Assembly (NCBI GenBank): GCA_030062745.1
Contig: CP099844.1
Coordinates: forward strand, 25,420,596-25,484,595
Source of the DNA: Capitulum mitella
Lineage: Eukaryota > Arthropoda > Thecostraca > Pollicipedomorpha > Pollicipedidae
DNA length: 64,000 bases
Reading direction: 5' to 3'
A model generated the notes under the pieces. The model made no database searches, had not been told where the DNA came from, and was given only the letters and a program-made list of their open reading frames with translations. A program made the position numbers and the translations under genes. Shown one piece after another: positions 1-11,504 of the stretch (its first letter is position 1; each line of letters opens with the position of its first letter).

Positions 1-811
1 CTCCTGGGAGACCCGGACAAAGACAGGTGAACAGGTCAAGTCCGAACCGCGTCACGAGACAGCCTCGGCCAAAGAACGGCGCGTCTTAGTCGGACCGCAA
101 TGGTCTGAGGCGAGCGCCCTCATCTCACTGTCGGAAACGATACCTCAGACCTACGCGACCAAACTGTCGTTATGCGTAGCTCTTTAGGGCGTGCATTCCA
201 GCCACATGTCAATGTCAATACTTCTTAACAGAGACATCAAGCCGACAAACTCCTGACAAGCAGAGGGCGTCCGTCGGCGTACCTCAGCGGCTGCGGCCGC
301 AAGCTTAGCCTGACACGACTCCCAGAGATGGCAGCACTAACAGGACAAAGTCGTCAGTCTCGTACTGCCCCCTATAGATGGCAGCAATGGCAGCCCCGGT
401 GATCTGGTCCGGAAATGCTGTCTGCGAGCCACTGGGCGGGGTCACAGCTGACCCCAGTTGAAGAGACCAGTCGGCATTTCTCCTTGAACGATTCATGGGA
501 ACAATCAGCCAGTAGTTCATTTAACTCGTAAAACTACTCGCAGAAAAATACCGGGTCTGCACAACGGGTTACACAAAAGGTGCCGTAATCCTTCGAGCAA
601 ATACACTAACCCTGACAGTCCTACCTAGCCATCTCGAGCTCGGTCCGTACGGTCCTCGCAGCCGTCCCCAGCTCGGTCCGCACCGTCCCTGTGGCCGCCC
701 CGCTCGGTCCGTAAGGTCAGAGGGGGTGATCGTCCCCCGCTCGTTCCGTACGGTCCTTGTGGCCGTCCCCAGCTCGGTCTGCGCGGCGTCTGTTGGCAGC
801 CGTGTACTCAC
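1..811. other. Intron of the paxillin gene, left part
   Basis: This stretch lies downstream (minus strand) of the paxillin LD3 exon, whose donor GTGAGT reads on the minus strand at 806-811. I searched the minus strand for the next exon, expected to carry LD4 and to start in phase 2, and found none, so it should lie beyond the left edge. Bases 638-785 hold a degenerate repeat of about 33 bp. The rest is moderately GC-rich with nothing recognisable. Confidence 0.55.
638..785. repeat. Degenerate minisatellite, about 33-bp unit
   Basis: Four to five imperfect copies begin with a GCTCGGTCCGTACGGTCC-like core and end in CCGTCCCC. They lie a few tens of bases inside the intron after the LD3 exon. 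Confidence 0.6.
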
Positions 812-932
812 GATCCGGGCACGGAGTCGAGCTCGTCGAGCAGGGCGTCGACGGTGGGCCGGGCCGTGTGCCCCTCGACCGTAGGCCGCGCCGTGTGGAG
901 CGCCACCGTGCCGTTCACCGGCGCAGGACAGT
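812..932 (-). CDS. Pax: Paxillin, coding exon 4 (LD3 motif), partial gene
   Basis: This exon has an acceptor GCGTTGCAG read on the minus strand just above 932 and a consensus donor GTGAGT at 811-806. It enters in phase 1, matching the phase-1 end of the exon at 4405-4573, and leaves in phase 2. It encodes residues 189-228 of the spliced model. The key motif is VDALLDEL (about 216-223), which aligns with LD3 of paxillin (VESLLDEL in the human protein). LD motifs are short amphipathic helices that bind focal-adhesion partners such as FAK and vinculin; which partner LD3 binds is less clear. Upstream of the motif HTARPTVEG is followed by HTARPTVDA, a 27-bp in-frame duplication, so the exon has grown by a repeat. 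It continues in phase 2 to an exon outside the window. Confidence 0.85.
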
Positions 933-1136
933 CTGCAACGCAGCCGCACACACGGCGTGACGGTCACGGCCGGACACTCGCCGCGTCACGCGACCGACGA
1001 CCGGTGAACGGTCGGGGACGGCAGGTCACGCGGGCACCGAGAGACATTGTTTTAGCGTGGACTTCCAAGGCAGGGATGTCGATTTCTGCAAATGACGGGG
1101 GGGAGGCCCAGCCGAGGGTCCAACCTAAATTCTCTC

Positions 1137-1512
1137 AAATGTGAGTTTCTCAACGCATTAACCCCACTTTATTTTGACCAACGGAGATTCTTCAGTTTTT
1201 TGTTACTATTTATCAAATGAAAAAATGCATTTATCCCGATGTATACCGGCATATACATAAATGTATATATTTATATTTTTTGTATATTTAGAAGATAAAA
1301 AGATAGACAGATACATCGCATCGGACTTTATTATTTACTTCCTGCCTATCTCTTACCTCCTGTGGCCGTTCTTTTCGTTATTATTACCCATTTCGCTTTA
1401 AAACCGGTAGAAAATATTCGGCGGCTAAAGCAACATTGGGTGGGCCCAAATCAACACTGGATGGGCCAAGGCCCTCTCAAAAGAATACAAACCGACACCC
1501 CTGTTTCATGGG
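1137..1512. repeat. AT-rich dispersed repeat, copy 1
   Basis: It opens with GTGAGTTTCT and the block ATTAACCCCACTTTATTTTG and closes with AATACAAACCGACACCCCTG. The same opening and closing blocks bound a much longer stretch at 42227-43402, so this looks like a shorter or internally deleted copy of one family. The family is not recognised and no terminal inverted repeats or coding capacity were seen. Confidence 0.6.
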
Positions 1513-2096
1513 AGTGATCAACGGGGTCAAAGTTCCGGGTTCGAGATTCAAACATAGCACGTGACCATTCGCAGACGCCCGAAACCAACCGATGTCAGAA
1601 ACAATGAGTACAGCACAAAGGACAAATACACACTCTTCCCGACGAACTGACGAAATTTATTACAAACCGTATTTAAGAGATCATTCGGCCAGCACACCTC
1701 CGACTCATGCCCACTTGCGTAATGTTACGGAAAACCTCAAAAGCTGCTGAAAACATCCACAGATGTCTGCTCGCAACCGACCGGAAAACGTAACACAACG
1801 AGGCCAACGAAATCCACGGACGAAACAGCTCCGGAAACGAAAAAGGACCGCACTCAACAGCGTGAACGACGTATGTGTACCAATTCTGTCTCGTCGGACA
1901 ATTCATTGAAGTCATTACGGCACCACTTCCGTGCACGCCCAAGCGGCGGCCAGCCAGCCGGGAACAGGCTGGCCTCATCAGGCATTCATTGCAGCGCGTG
2001 GCCGACGGCCGTCTGCGCGCAGCTCAGCTTCCGCGCGACACGGCGCCACGTTGTCGGTACCCGCCGTCACAGGTCGTGAGTCACGCCCGCACGGGG

Positions 2097-2490
2097 ACCG
2101 GCTGCGGCGCCACCGCGGCCGCCCCTGCAGCCGCCGACGCCGCGGCCGCCCCTACAGCCGCCGACGCCACCGCGGCCGCCCCTACAGCTGCCGACGCCGC
2201 GGCCGCCCCTGCAGCCGCTGACGCCACCGTGGCCGTCCGTCCAGCAGCCGGCACCACCATGGCCGCCCCTGCAGCTGGCACCATCCCGGCTGTTCATGCA
2301 GCAGCCGGCACCACCATGGCCGCCCCTGCAGCCGCTGACGCCACCGCGGCCGTCCCTCCAGCAGCCAGCACCACCAGGGCCACCCCTGCAGCAGCCGGCA
2401 CCACCAGGGCCACCCCTGCAGCAGCCGGCGACACCGCGGCCGCCCCTCTAGCAGCCGGCACCACCATGGCCGCCGGACCAGACGTTCCGC
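2097..2490. repeat. Minisatellite, 27/30-bp unit, GCC-rich
   Basis: About 13 units share a core GCAGCCGCCGACGCCACCG followed by CGGCCGCCCC. Unit lengths alternate between 27 and 30 bp, so all six frames stay open and give artificial alanine-, glycine- or arginine-rich frames on both strands. Confidence 0.85.
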
Positions 2491-2660
2491 CTGTCCACAG
2501 GGCCGGACAGTATGTTCCATCTGTCCACGGGGTCGAACCGGACGTTCGGTTTGTCCACAGGGCCGAACAGTACATTCCATCTGTCCACAGGGTCGGACCG
2601 GACGTTCCGTCTGTCCACAGGGTCGGACCGGAAGTCCAGTTTGTCCGCCGGGCCGGGGCG
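2490..2660. repeat. Minisatellite, 30-bp unit
   Basis: Five to six copies share GTCCACAGGGTCGGACCGGA followed by CGTTCCGTCT. The array directly abuts the preceding 27/30-bp array but has an unrelated unit. Confidence 0.8.
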
Positions 2661-4269
2661 GACGCGGCGGGGGACGGACGCCGTCTGTCGGCGGCAGCAC
2701 GGTCGACGGCGCCGCTGACGTCACCGGGCCAGCGCGGGATGCCCGGTCAGCCGTGTTCCTGTCGCGGTCTGGCCCCGACACCGGAGCCGCCCGCCGGCGG
2801 CGCCGTCCCCGCCGAAGTCGAGTTATCGTGGTCTCCAACCGGGCGGCACGAGGCTCCAGCGGCGGCAGCGCGGAGCCGGCCGGCGCGACACGGGACGGCC
2901 GTTCGACGCATTTGACGAGCACGCCACGTCGCAACCGGGTACCCGCTGCGCATCCGGCTGTCACGGTGCATCGCCGAGAGCGGCAGTTACGTGCACAGCA
3001 CCGTGAATAAAACCGGCTCGGCCGTCATGGCAGCTAACCATACATCCCAGATCTCGCCGATTTACCGCGCAAGGTCACTCTCGCCCGCTTACCAGCCCGT
3101 CCCAACACAGCGCCGCGCCACTGACTTCAAAGCCGTTCTTCGGCTCCCTCCCAGTCAGCACAGGACGCGAGCTGGCGGCAGAGCAGCCGCCGGACGGACA
3201 GGCAACTCGGCGGCACCGCGCCGTCAGCGGCCCCCAGGGCGCCGGGCGGCCGCCCGCCGCCGTCGATCGACGTGACCGCGGCCGCCGTCCGCGCCGCCCG
3301 ACGTGACGTGACGGCCCGAGCGCCCGGTGACGCGGCCGAGCGGCGCGTGACGCACGACGGCCGCCGCCAGGCCGATTGCGACACGGAGTTCTTTGGCCCG
3401 CTCGGCGGCCACGCGGCGAATGAACAACGAAGCCGGCGCCGTGCAAACGAGCGGATGAGAGCGACCGGCGGAAGGCACTAATTGCCTGCTCGCGCCCAAG
3501 CCTGCCACGCTCGATTGCCGCGGCGGCAAAACCGGGCCGTGCAGCGCTCGCTCCAAGGCTGCGCCGGGCGCTGTGTGCCCAGCCGAAACGCATCGAGTAA
3601 CCTTCGGCAGGCGGCGCGGAAGCAAAAAGCCTCGGGTCAGATCCATTGCGCCTGGCCTAAATACGCCTGCCGTCAGCCGGGCGCGCCGGAGACGGCCGCG
3701 GCGCGCCTGGCACGGCCGGACGTTCGTCACCGGCCGGCCGGCGGGAGGGGGACGTCGGTCACCCTCGGACGTTCACGGAACTGGGGCTGCGGCCTCGCCG
3801 GCGGCGGCGGCTGTGACCGCTCTGAGCGCCCCTCCCCGCCGGCAACACGTCACCGGAGCCGCGTCCGCCGCCGGCGGCGCAGAATGTCGGTCACGTGACC
3901 GGCGGTGGCGGCGGCCGGGGGATGCCCGCCACATGTGCTGGGTAAACAGCGCTGAGCCGGCAGCGGCGCCGGCGGCCGTGCCGCGCCTGGAAAGCCCGCC
4001 GAGTGTGCCGAGTCAGGCCTTGTTACGGCGCCGCCGCCCAGCCAGCCGCGAATAGCTCCCGACCGCCGACAGTCACCGGAGAGCGCGTCATACCCGGCCG
4101 GGGGCAGCCATGGAGAGACGGCGGCGCCAGCACACCTCCTGGGAAAGCACAGTGACTCCTCACACTGTTCCACACAGGCCAGGGAGAGGCCAGTGTTCAT
4201 AAAACTGGACTACGAGCAGATGTCCGCTTCCCGCCTCCCTGAAGTCCCACCCTTTACAAACTCCCTAGA

Positions 4270-4427
4270 CAGACCTGTGCGCTGCTGGATGTTGCTGCTC
4301 TGTCATCATCTGTGTCCCTGGACCTGGACCTGGACATCCACAGCTCTCTGGGCTGCTGGATGTCGCTGCTCAGTCATCATCTGTGCTCCGGGACCTGAAC
4401 TGACCTCTGGGCTGCTGGATGTAGCTG
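4270..4427 (-). repeat. Tandem copies of the paxillin exon 3 end and donor region
   Basis: The block CTGCTGGATGT occurs at 4412 (inside the exon end), 4353 and 4282, spaced 59 and 71 bp, each followed by closely similar sequence. On the minus strand this is the exon end encoding IQQP plus the start of the intron, copied twice into the intron. Only the exonic copy keeps the GTCAGT donor; the first intronic copy reads AGAGAGC at that place. Confidence 0.7.
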
Positions 4428-4573
4428 CCGTTGTAGCGGGCCTCGTTGAGGTCGTCCAGCAGCGTGTCCAGCTCCTGCAGGTTGCCGCCCACCGGCGGCC
4501 GGTACTCGGCCGGCGGGGACGGCTCTCGCGGGAAGCCACGCTTCGTCTCCGTCACCGTCTCCGTGTACATGTT
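4405..4573 (-). CDS. Pax: Paxillin, coding exon 3 (LD2 motif)
   Basis: The acceptor is GCGCCCGTTGCAG and the donor GTCAGT (minus strand). It enters in phase 0, matching the phase-0 end of the exon at 14570-14706, and leaves in phase 1, matching the exon at 812-932. It encodes about residues 133-188. NLQELDTLLDDLNEARYN aligns with paxillin LD2 (NLSELDRLLLELNAVQHN in the human protein), which with LD4 binds the FAK focal-adhesion-targeting domain and vinculin. YRPP (about 156-159) fits the YxxP pattern bound by Crk-type SH2 domains once phosphorylated. The LD1-LD2 spacing in this model, about 75 residues, is shorter than in vertebrates (about 130-140), so a phase 0-0 exon could be missing from the 10-kb intron upstream. 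Confidence 0.88.
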
Positions 4574-7500
4574 CTGCAACGGGCGCCGACAGCCGTCAGC
4601 GGCCAGCGCCGGACGCCGGCGGACCGGAGCCGCGGCCCCGGTCGGCCGGGATCGCCGCCGTCAGAGGGACCGGTCGCAGGCGCAGCGCCGCGCGGGATAC
4701 CGGACCACAGCGGTGACCTGGTGCTCCAGGATGCAGCCGGTCATGGTCATTCGTTTTTTGGGGAGGGGGTATTTTGGAAGAGCATAGCACGATTATTCCC
4801 CGGAGAGCATGGGATTCGGGGTCACGGTGTCTGACATGCGTCAGTTTGTTTCCTGCCCCTCACACAGGAAACAGAATAAATGCCCATGATGTCAGCGCTG
4901 ATGTCATTGCTTGACAGTCAATCCGCACTGCACAGTTGGGCTGTGAGATGCAGTTCCCGTGTGTGCACGATCCCCGGGGGATCGGGCCGCAGTGGTCTCA
5001 GGGCGTTTCGGTGTGCATTTGGCGGGGTTCCACACGACGGTGAGACGTTGACACAGCGGGCGGGCCCACACACCAGCCCAAAGCCGGCCACGGCGCCGCC
5101 AGCCGCGTCAGCACACACCTGAGCAACTCAACCAAACATGACGGCGGAAAGGCAACGGCGGATACGTCCCCCGGCTATAGCAGCTTTACGTACCACGGCA
5201 CGGTTTAGGGCCAACTCATCACGGAGTTCCAAAACACCGGCCACCACTGGCTATGAAGATCAAACTAACTGAACCAACGCGGGGACGCCTCGGAAAAATC
5301 GGGGACCGCCGCCAATCAAGCCGAAACGGCGACGAAATCAATCAGCGGCCGACCGGGTGAAATGCCGCCATTAGGCGCCTCTCCGGCGCCGATCCATCAC
5401 CGGCGCGCATGTGAATTGGAAAGTTGTTCACCGGCAGCTCGTCGGGTAATTGGCCACCCCCATGGGTGGCGCGTTATTCGCCGGCTGGCCGTTGACGGTG
5501 GGAACCCGCCCGTACCGTTACCGCCGTCTGGAGTGGATCTGGGAATTGGCCGGCGCGACGGCGGGCCGCAGGGAGGAGCGCCTGACCCGCCCCGGCCGGG
5601 CGCCGGCCACCGGCCACGCGCCGAGCCGGCGTATCACGCAGGATTTCAATCACCGACCCCAGGAGAAAGCAGCGGGTCACAGGGGTGATCACCAGTTAGA
5701 AAAACCAAACAGATGTTTATTGGTTTGCTAAGGACGATCTTAATCGCGACGTTAGTGGAATGCGTTTACGACCGAGAGACGATAATCCCGTAGAAGGAGA
5801 TCAATGGGAGTTGATTGCTCTGTTACGGAGGATTTCCATTAAGGGCGTTTGTGAAACATCGAGGTCTGCGGGCAGAATCACCCATTAGAAAGAACAAAAT
5901 GGGCGCTTACTGGTCCGACAGAGGTCCCTCTAAACACAGACGCTGACAGAACACTCCGAAACTGAAATGTAACATGGAACATGAGCCACTCAATTGATAG
6001 TTGTCTCACAATTTCGGGTAATTGACGTATTTAGTCAAAAGAAAAGCTTGGTATAAATTATTTCAATAAAACCACCGTAAATCACAGCCTGTATCGTATC
6101 AGATTACGTGTCCAGCGACTGTCAACGCCTGAAAAATAAACACACAATACTGTGTCACACAAGTCGCCACGTACATCATTAACAAAGATAACGACTCTCA
6201 GGGAATCCAACAGCTACGTGGAAGGAAGACGCGTGCTGCACGATACGAGAGGCACAGCTGGTGCCCAAAAATTAACAATAAATAATGCGCCACGCCAAAA
6301 AATAACAATAAACGGCGCCAAGGAAACTGTTTCGGCCAAAAGGCCTACGAGGCTTTAGTAACGGACATCGACATCGATGGCGATAAACGGATTAAAAATC
6401 CAAGACAACAGTCGGAGTCTGCTGACAAAAATATCTACAGACGGCGATAGTTATCACCGCACGAAGTAATGAGTCAGCGCTCCGCGACCTGGAATGACGA
6501 GCAGCAATGTCACGCCCTGCAGCCGTACCGGCCTGCTTAGAGGAGACACCGCAACGCCCTCAGCCCGCATGGATCGCCAGGTGGCTCGCAACACGCGCTC
6601 GCACGGAGGCAGACAGCTGGCGTCCGCAGCCGTCCGGGCGGCCACGCAGGCTGCCGCGGCCGCGGCCTGGCTTTCCTGGCGGGCGGCGGCCGGCGCCGCC
6701 CAGAGATGGCCGCTCCGGGCCTAATCGGGCCGTCCAATACCGGCCTATCATCCATCAGAGACACATTAACAATGGCCGCTCGACAGTCCAGACACGACAC
6801 GCGGCGTCACGCGTCGGCGCGTCACGTGACGCCCGGTAAAAAGCTGCGGCGGCCGCCACGGCGGCCCCCTCCTCTGCACTGACCTCTGCCCGGTACATGG
6901 CCGCCGTCGGGGGGACGTCTCCGTCAGCGCCTCTCCCGCGAACAGCACCCGCGCTCAGGCTGCCTGCAGGCCGCTCCCGGGTCCGCGTCGGACTCTGTCC
7001 GCCCCCGTCGCACAGCGCAGCCGACACACGCGCGAGGAGAGCGGCGGCGAGCGCGGCGCCACCGTCTGCGGTCCGCGGGCAGACTGGCCGCCCGGCCGGC
7101 CGGGCCCGCCCCACTCGGCAGGTGCCGCGGCCGCGGCCGCGCAGGGGGCGCCACCACGCCCGCGGCGGCCCGAGGGACCGGGACCCACTGAGAGGGAGGG
7201 GGCGGGGCGACGGGCAGGTCTGAGACGGTCCGTCAGGCCGGGAGATTCCGGCGACCGGGAGGCGTGGAGAAAAAGCTACGCACATGATCAAGGGGCAAAG
7301 AAAGAAGCCAGTTTGCCACGAGTCGCCCACTCAGTCGAGCCGGTACACAACGTCGAAGAGAAACCGTTAGGACCACGGTGCTGGGAGGAGATACAAGAGG
7401 GCTGATAGCAGTCCAGTGACGAATCACGGCAGTTCCGATCCAAACTTCCAGCTTCATCCTGAACCCCACAACATAACCGTCCCGCAGTCCCACCGAAACC

Positions 7501-7889
7501 CTTCGTCGGGCTAAAACATATTCAGACGGCAACATAGCACCTGTTAATGCACTGCATCTCGTCCTACCATCGGCCATGACTGGCAGACACGCCAACTCTA
7601 CGTCCTCGTCACCAGCGCTGCTGCACGGCGGCCCAGTGGCAGCCGGCCGCCGTGCCGACTGACCCCACACCAGGTCGGCGCCGCAGTGCATACCGTCACG
7701 GCGGCCGACAACTGGCAGCGCACGGCTGCAGGCGGCGACCGCCGCGGTCAAACGGTGAGCTCAGCCTGGCGGTGCAGGCGGCACGAGCAGAGGCGTGGTG
7801 ACAACGAGCTGCACGCCCGGGCGTCACCCGTCACGGAGGCAGGAGAAGGGGCTGTCAGCGCCGTGTCGGGACCAGCCAGCCCTGAACAA

Positions 7890-8545
7890 CCCCGACAGGC
7901 CGTCATACTTCCCCCAACAGCCCGGACAGACAGCCACACCAACCCGGACCGACGTCATACTTCCCTCACCAGCCTGGACAGGCCGCCACACCAACCCGGA
8001 CCGACGTCATACTTCCCTCACCAGCCCGGACAGACAGCCACACTAACCCGGACCGACGTCATACTCCCCTCACCACCCCGGACAGACCGCCACACTAACC
8101 CGGACCGACGTCATACTTCCCTCACCAGCCCGGACAGACAGCCACACTAACCCGGACCGACGTCATACTCCCCTCACCACCCCGGACAGACCGCCACACT
8201 AACCCGGACCGACGTCATACTTCCCTCACCAGCCCGGACAGAACACCATACTAGCCCGGACCGACGCCACACTTCCCTCACCAGCCCGGACAGAACACCA
8301 TACTAGCCCGAACCGACGCCACACTTCCCTCACCAGCCCGGACAGAACACCATACTAGCCCGGACCGACGCCACACTTCCCTCACCAGCCCGGACAGAAC
8401 ACCATACTCGCCCGGACCGACGCCACACGTCCCTCACCAGCCCGGACAGAACACCATACTAGCCCGGACCGCCGCCACACTTCCCTCACCAGCCCGGACA
8501 GACCGCCATACTTTTCTCACTAGCCCGAATAGGCCGCCGCACTAA
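7890..8545. repeat. Minisatellite, 52-bp unit, about 12 copies
   Basis: The unit contains CCCGGACAGACAGCCACACT and CCGGACCGACGTCATACTTC, then CCTCACCAG; starts at 8022 and 8074 give a 52-bp period. Copies after about 8230 carry shared variants (GAACACCATACTAGCC, GACGCCACAC), which implies two blocks amplified separately. Because 52 is not a multiple of three, the reading frames cycle. Confidence 0.9.
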
Positions 8546-11504
8546 CCGGGACCGGCGTGACTTGCGACGGAAAAAACGAATGAGACTGATGCCAATGGGC
8601 AAGAAGAACGCCCCCTCCCTGAGAGAGACACGGTGGGTCGGCATCACCACACTGAGGGCAAACACTGAGGGCGACGGTCACTACTCGTGGCTGGCCTCTC
8701 TGACAGCCGTATGAAACTGACTAGTGCGTTCCAGATGAATCTACCGACAGTCAATGAGAGCTGAGGTTCAAATGTGCCTGCCAGTAACTGGAATTAAGGC
8801 GAGATTGTCCGGAAGGCTTTTGTCCAGATTGCCCAAGTATTGATCGACAGGGGTCTTGTTCCCTTTTGATTGACAGCGTCACAAGGCATTCGTTTCCAGT
8901 TGAACACAGGCTACAGAATAGCCGGCAAAATTGAATTGCATCGACCTAGTGCTGTGTAAAGTGGCTCCTGACGGGGCATGAGTGTCTCCTGACTTGAACA
9001 AATGTGACTGATATACGGTACAGGGAACGGCGCGAACCGTAATGAACTGCCGACACGCGAGTGCAGGGTCTTCTCTGAGCCAGGCGACTGTCGGTGTGCG
9101 ATAAGTTAATACCTCTTTATCATTGCATTCCATTATCCTATACCATACTGGACACGCTTGAATTTCACATACCGATAAAACTGCATTAGAGCTGCCACAA
9201 TATGTCGCCTACTTTTCGAGCCCCTTCACGGCGCATCAAGAAATTCCGATTACGGGGGCTGGCACGACCTAGCCGTGGCTGATCCACGGTGCGCTGATGG
9301 CCACCTTCACTCGATGCCTCATCAATCAGGAAACGGCGGCAAGAAAGGACAGTCCACCGTATCTCTTACACACGGAGAATGAGGACATACTGCTGGCACA
9401 GCGTTCAGCTTGCCATGTGTTTTCCGTGCCACAGAAAGCCATTCAAAACCTACAACACTAGTTAGAACGTAGCTTTTTCAAGGCGCATAATATGACAAAA
9501 GTGTGGAACATCCATAGGACAAAACTTTTCTGTTGAAACAAACACAAGCAATACATCTCAACTCCTTTAACCAGTCCCCAAACAAACGTCACATTTCATC
9601 CATGGAATGCTGGAAATCATAAGGACGTCTGGCCATATCAGGAGACGCAGCTCACAGCAAAAGTTCTGTAAGATATAATGCGTCCAGCGCTGTTTCACGA
9701 AGCAGCTGTCGGCCACTCGATTTGGTACCGATTTTCCATCAATCTTCCTGAATATTTATGGCCTATCATCGATGCCGGTCGCTGAAGATCGGACGTATGT
9801 TCTTTGTTTTAAAGAAACTGAGATGTGTCATTATTTCACTGAGCGAAATATATCTCTTCTAGCGGACATTTTGCAGGAACGCCCCTCGATAATACCAAAG
9901 GGCCCATCAGCCAAGGGGCCAATCATGCCCATTTTCAACATGAAGGTACTAAATGATTCTGCAAAATGTTGTTGCAATTGTCAATAGTTGAGATCCTTAA
10001 GTTTAGCGAAGAGGACGAGACAAAAATGGGTTTGTAAGGACCGCAGCAATTTAACCCATATTAATGACGTCCCTATGTATCGCAGCGTGGCGCAAAGACA
10101 TGTAAAATCGCAACACGAGCGATATCGGCAAGTTCATTAATAAACAACAAGAATGACAAACATAAGAACACAGGGAAACAGGATGTGACTCTTCAGCAGG
10201 GAGGCCAGTCCTAGCACCGCCCAGAGATAGCTTCTTCAGAACTTGAATCCCCAGTCATGAGATTTCATAATCGCAAACTTAGGAAACGATATCCGAGCCA
10301 ATGTTTCTCATTTTCAGACGCCTCTGAAATCCTGCCTACTGAACAGAGTCCACCGGTCTGGGCCGCTCCGTAGGAGGATAAATAGCGCTGCAGCAAAATC
10401 AGGATGTTTCTGGTGTCAGCTGACCGGCGAAACGCAGCAGCCGTCGGTGTGCCGGCGATATGCGACTGCGACGGAAGCGGAGGGAGCTCTTGTGGTCCTG
10501 GGCTGATCACCGACACCCGTTCTGGGATTCTAACCCAGTGATTCCTAAAGGTCGGATTCTGCTGCGCGGCTCATCGCCCATCTCGTCGCGACAGAGATAC
10601 TGCAAGCATTGTTCAGACCGAACCAGAGAGCTCTTCAATGTGCACTGTCCCCCACAACATTTTCTGAGAAAGAACTCTCGTGGTGCTGTATGAATCGGGA
10701 CAAATGAAACCTACTGTGTAACTTTACTGGACACGTCTGCCGCGGAAGTTTCGCTCACCTTCCGTCCGGACGGTTCTCTAACCGCCATAACTTTTTAACC
10801 TCCGAGTTACAAACATCCCAACACAAAACACTGCGATGCTGAGGCACAGTAGAGTCAAGCAGATTTGCATGCAGTGTTCACGTAGAGCTCCGGCTAGCAA
10901 TTAGCAAAGACATCGGCACATTTTACACTGCAACCGCTGGGACCAACTAAGCTTCTAATTGCGAAGGGACGTCGAGTTTCCGCAGAACAAAGGCTCTCTG
11001 GGATACTTGCGAAAAGCGAGCCAGCAAATGAAATCACCACTTCAGCCGGATCTTCTGAAAAGAAATGCAATCGGCACCTCGGTTCAACGTCAGCACCACA
11101 TCGAAGACAATCATTCCAGGCTATCAGCTCAGGACATGATGGAAGAGCCAAGTCCCAGTCGCCGTGATCGCCACCGGTCGCAGCAGACGCAGTCTTGACG
11201 ATGGGGTCTGCCGTACCAGAACGGGCACCCAACAGAGCTGTGTGGGCTGGGTCAGTCGCACGAGAGCGAGCCTCTGACATAGCTGTGTGGGGGACGGTCC
11301 CGTGAGCGCGGGGCGCCCGACAATGAATGGGGCACGCCGGACGTCTGGCGTAAATGTTTACCGCGTAACGATTCGAAGGACAGGGCCGAGGCACAGAGCT
11401 AACAGAGCTAGCTAGTCACACACGCGCAAATGGGCCAGCAGACGACTGCAGACGGTCCGGTCTGGTTAGCTCCATAGGCGCCGGCTGGAGGGCCTGATTC
11501 GCGG

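Larger units (their letters stand above)
933..4404. other. Paxillin intron 3, about 3.5 kb
   Basis: This intron contains an AT-rich dispersed repeat (1137-1512), two GC-rich minisatellites (2097-2490 and 2490-2660), strongly CpG-rich DNA at about 2700-4100, and duplicated exon-end sequence at 4270-4404. Open frames here are arginine-, alanine- and proline-rich on both strands and look like products of GC-rich sequence. No further exon was found. Confidence 0.6.

Noticed and set aside
293-306. Adjacent NotI and HindIII sites (GCGGCCGC then AAGCTT), as in a cloning polylinker
   Set aside because: No other vector sequence adjoins and GCGGCCGC is common in this GC-rich DNA, so coincidence is more likely.
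1875-2915. 346-codon plus-strand open frame
   Set aside because: It is mostly the 27/30-bp and 30-bp minisatellites; frames on the other strand are equally open.
7890-8545. Regularly spaced repeats reminiscent of a CRISPR array
   Set aside because: The whole unit repeats without unique spacers, and the genome is eukaryotic.
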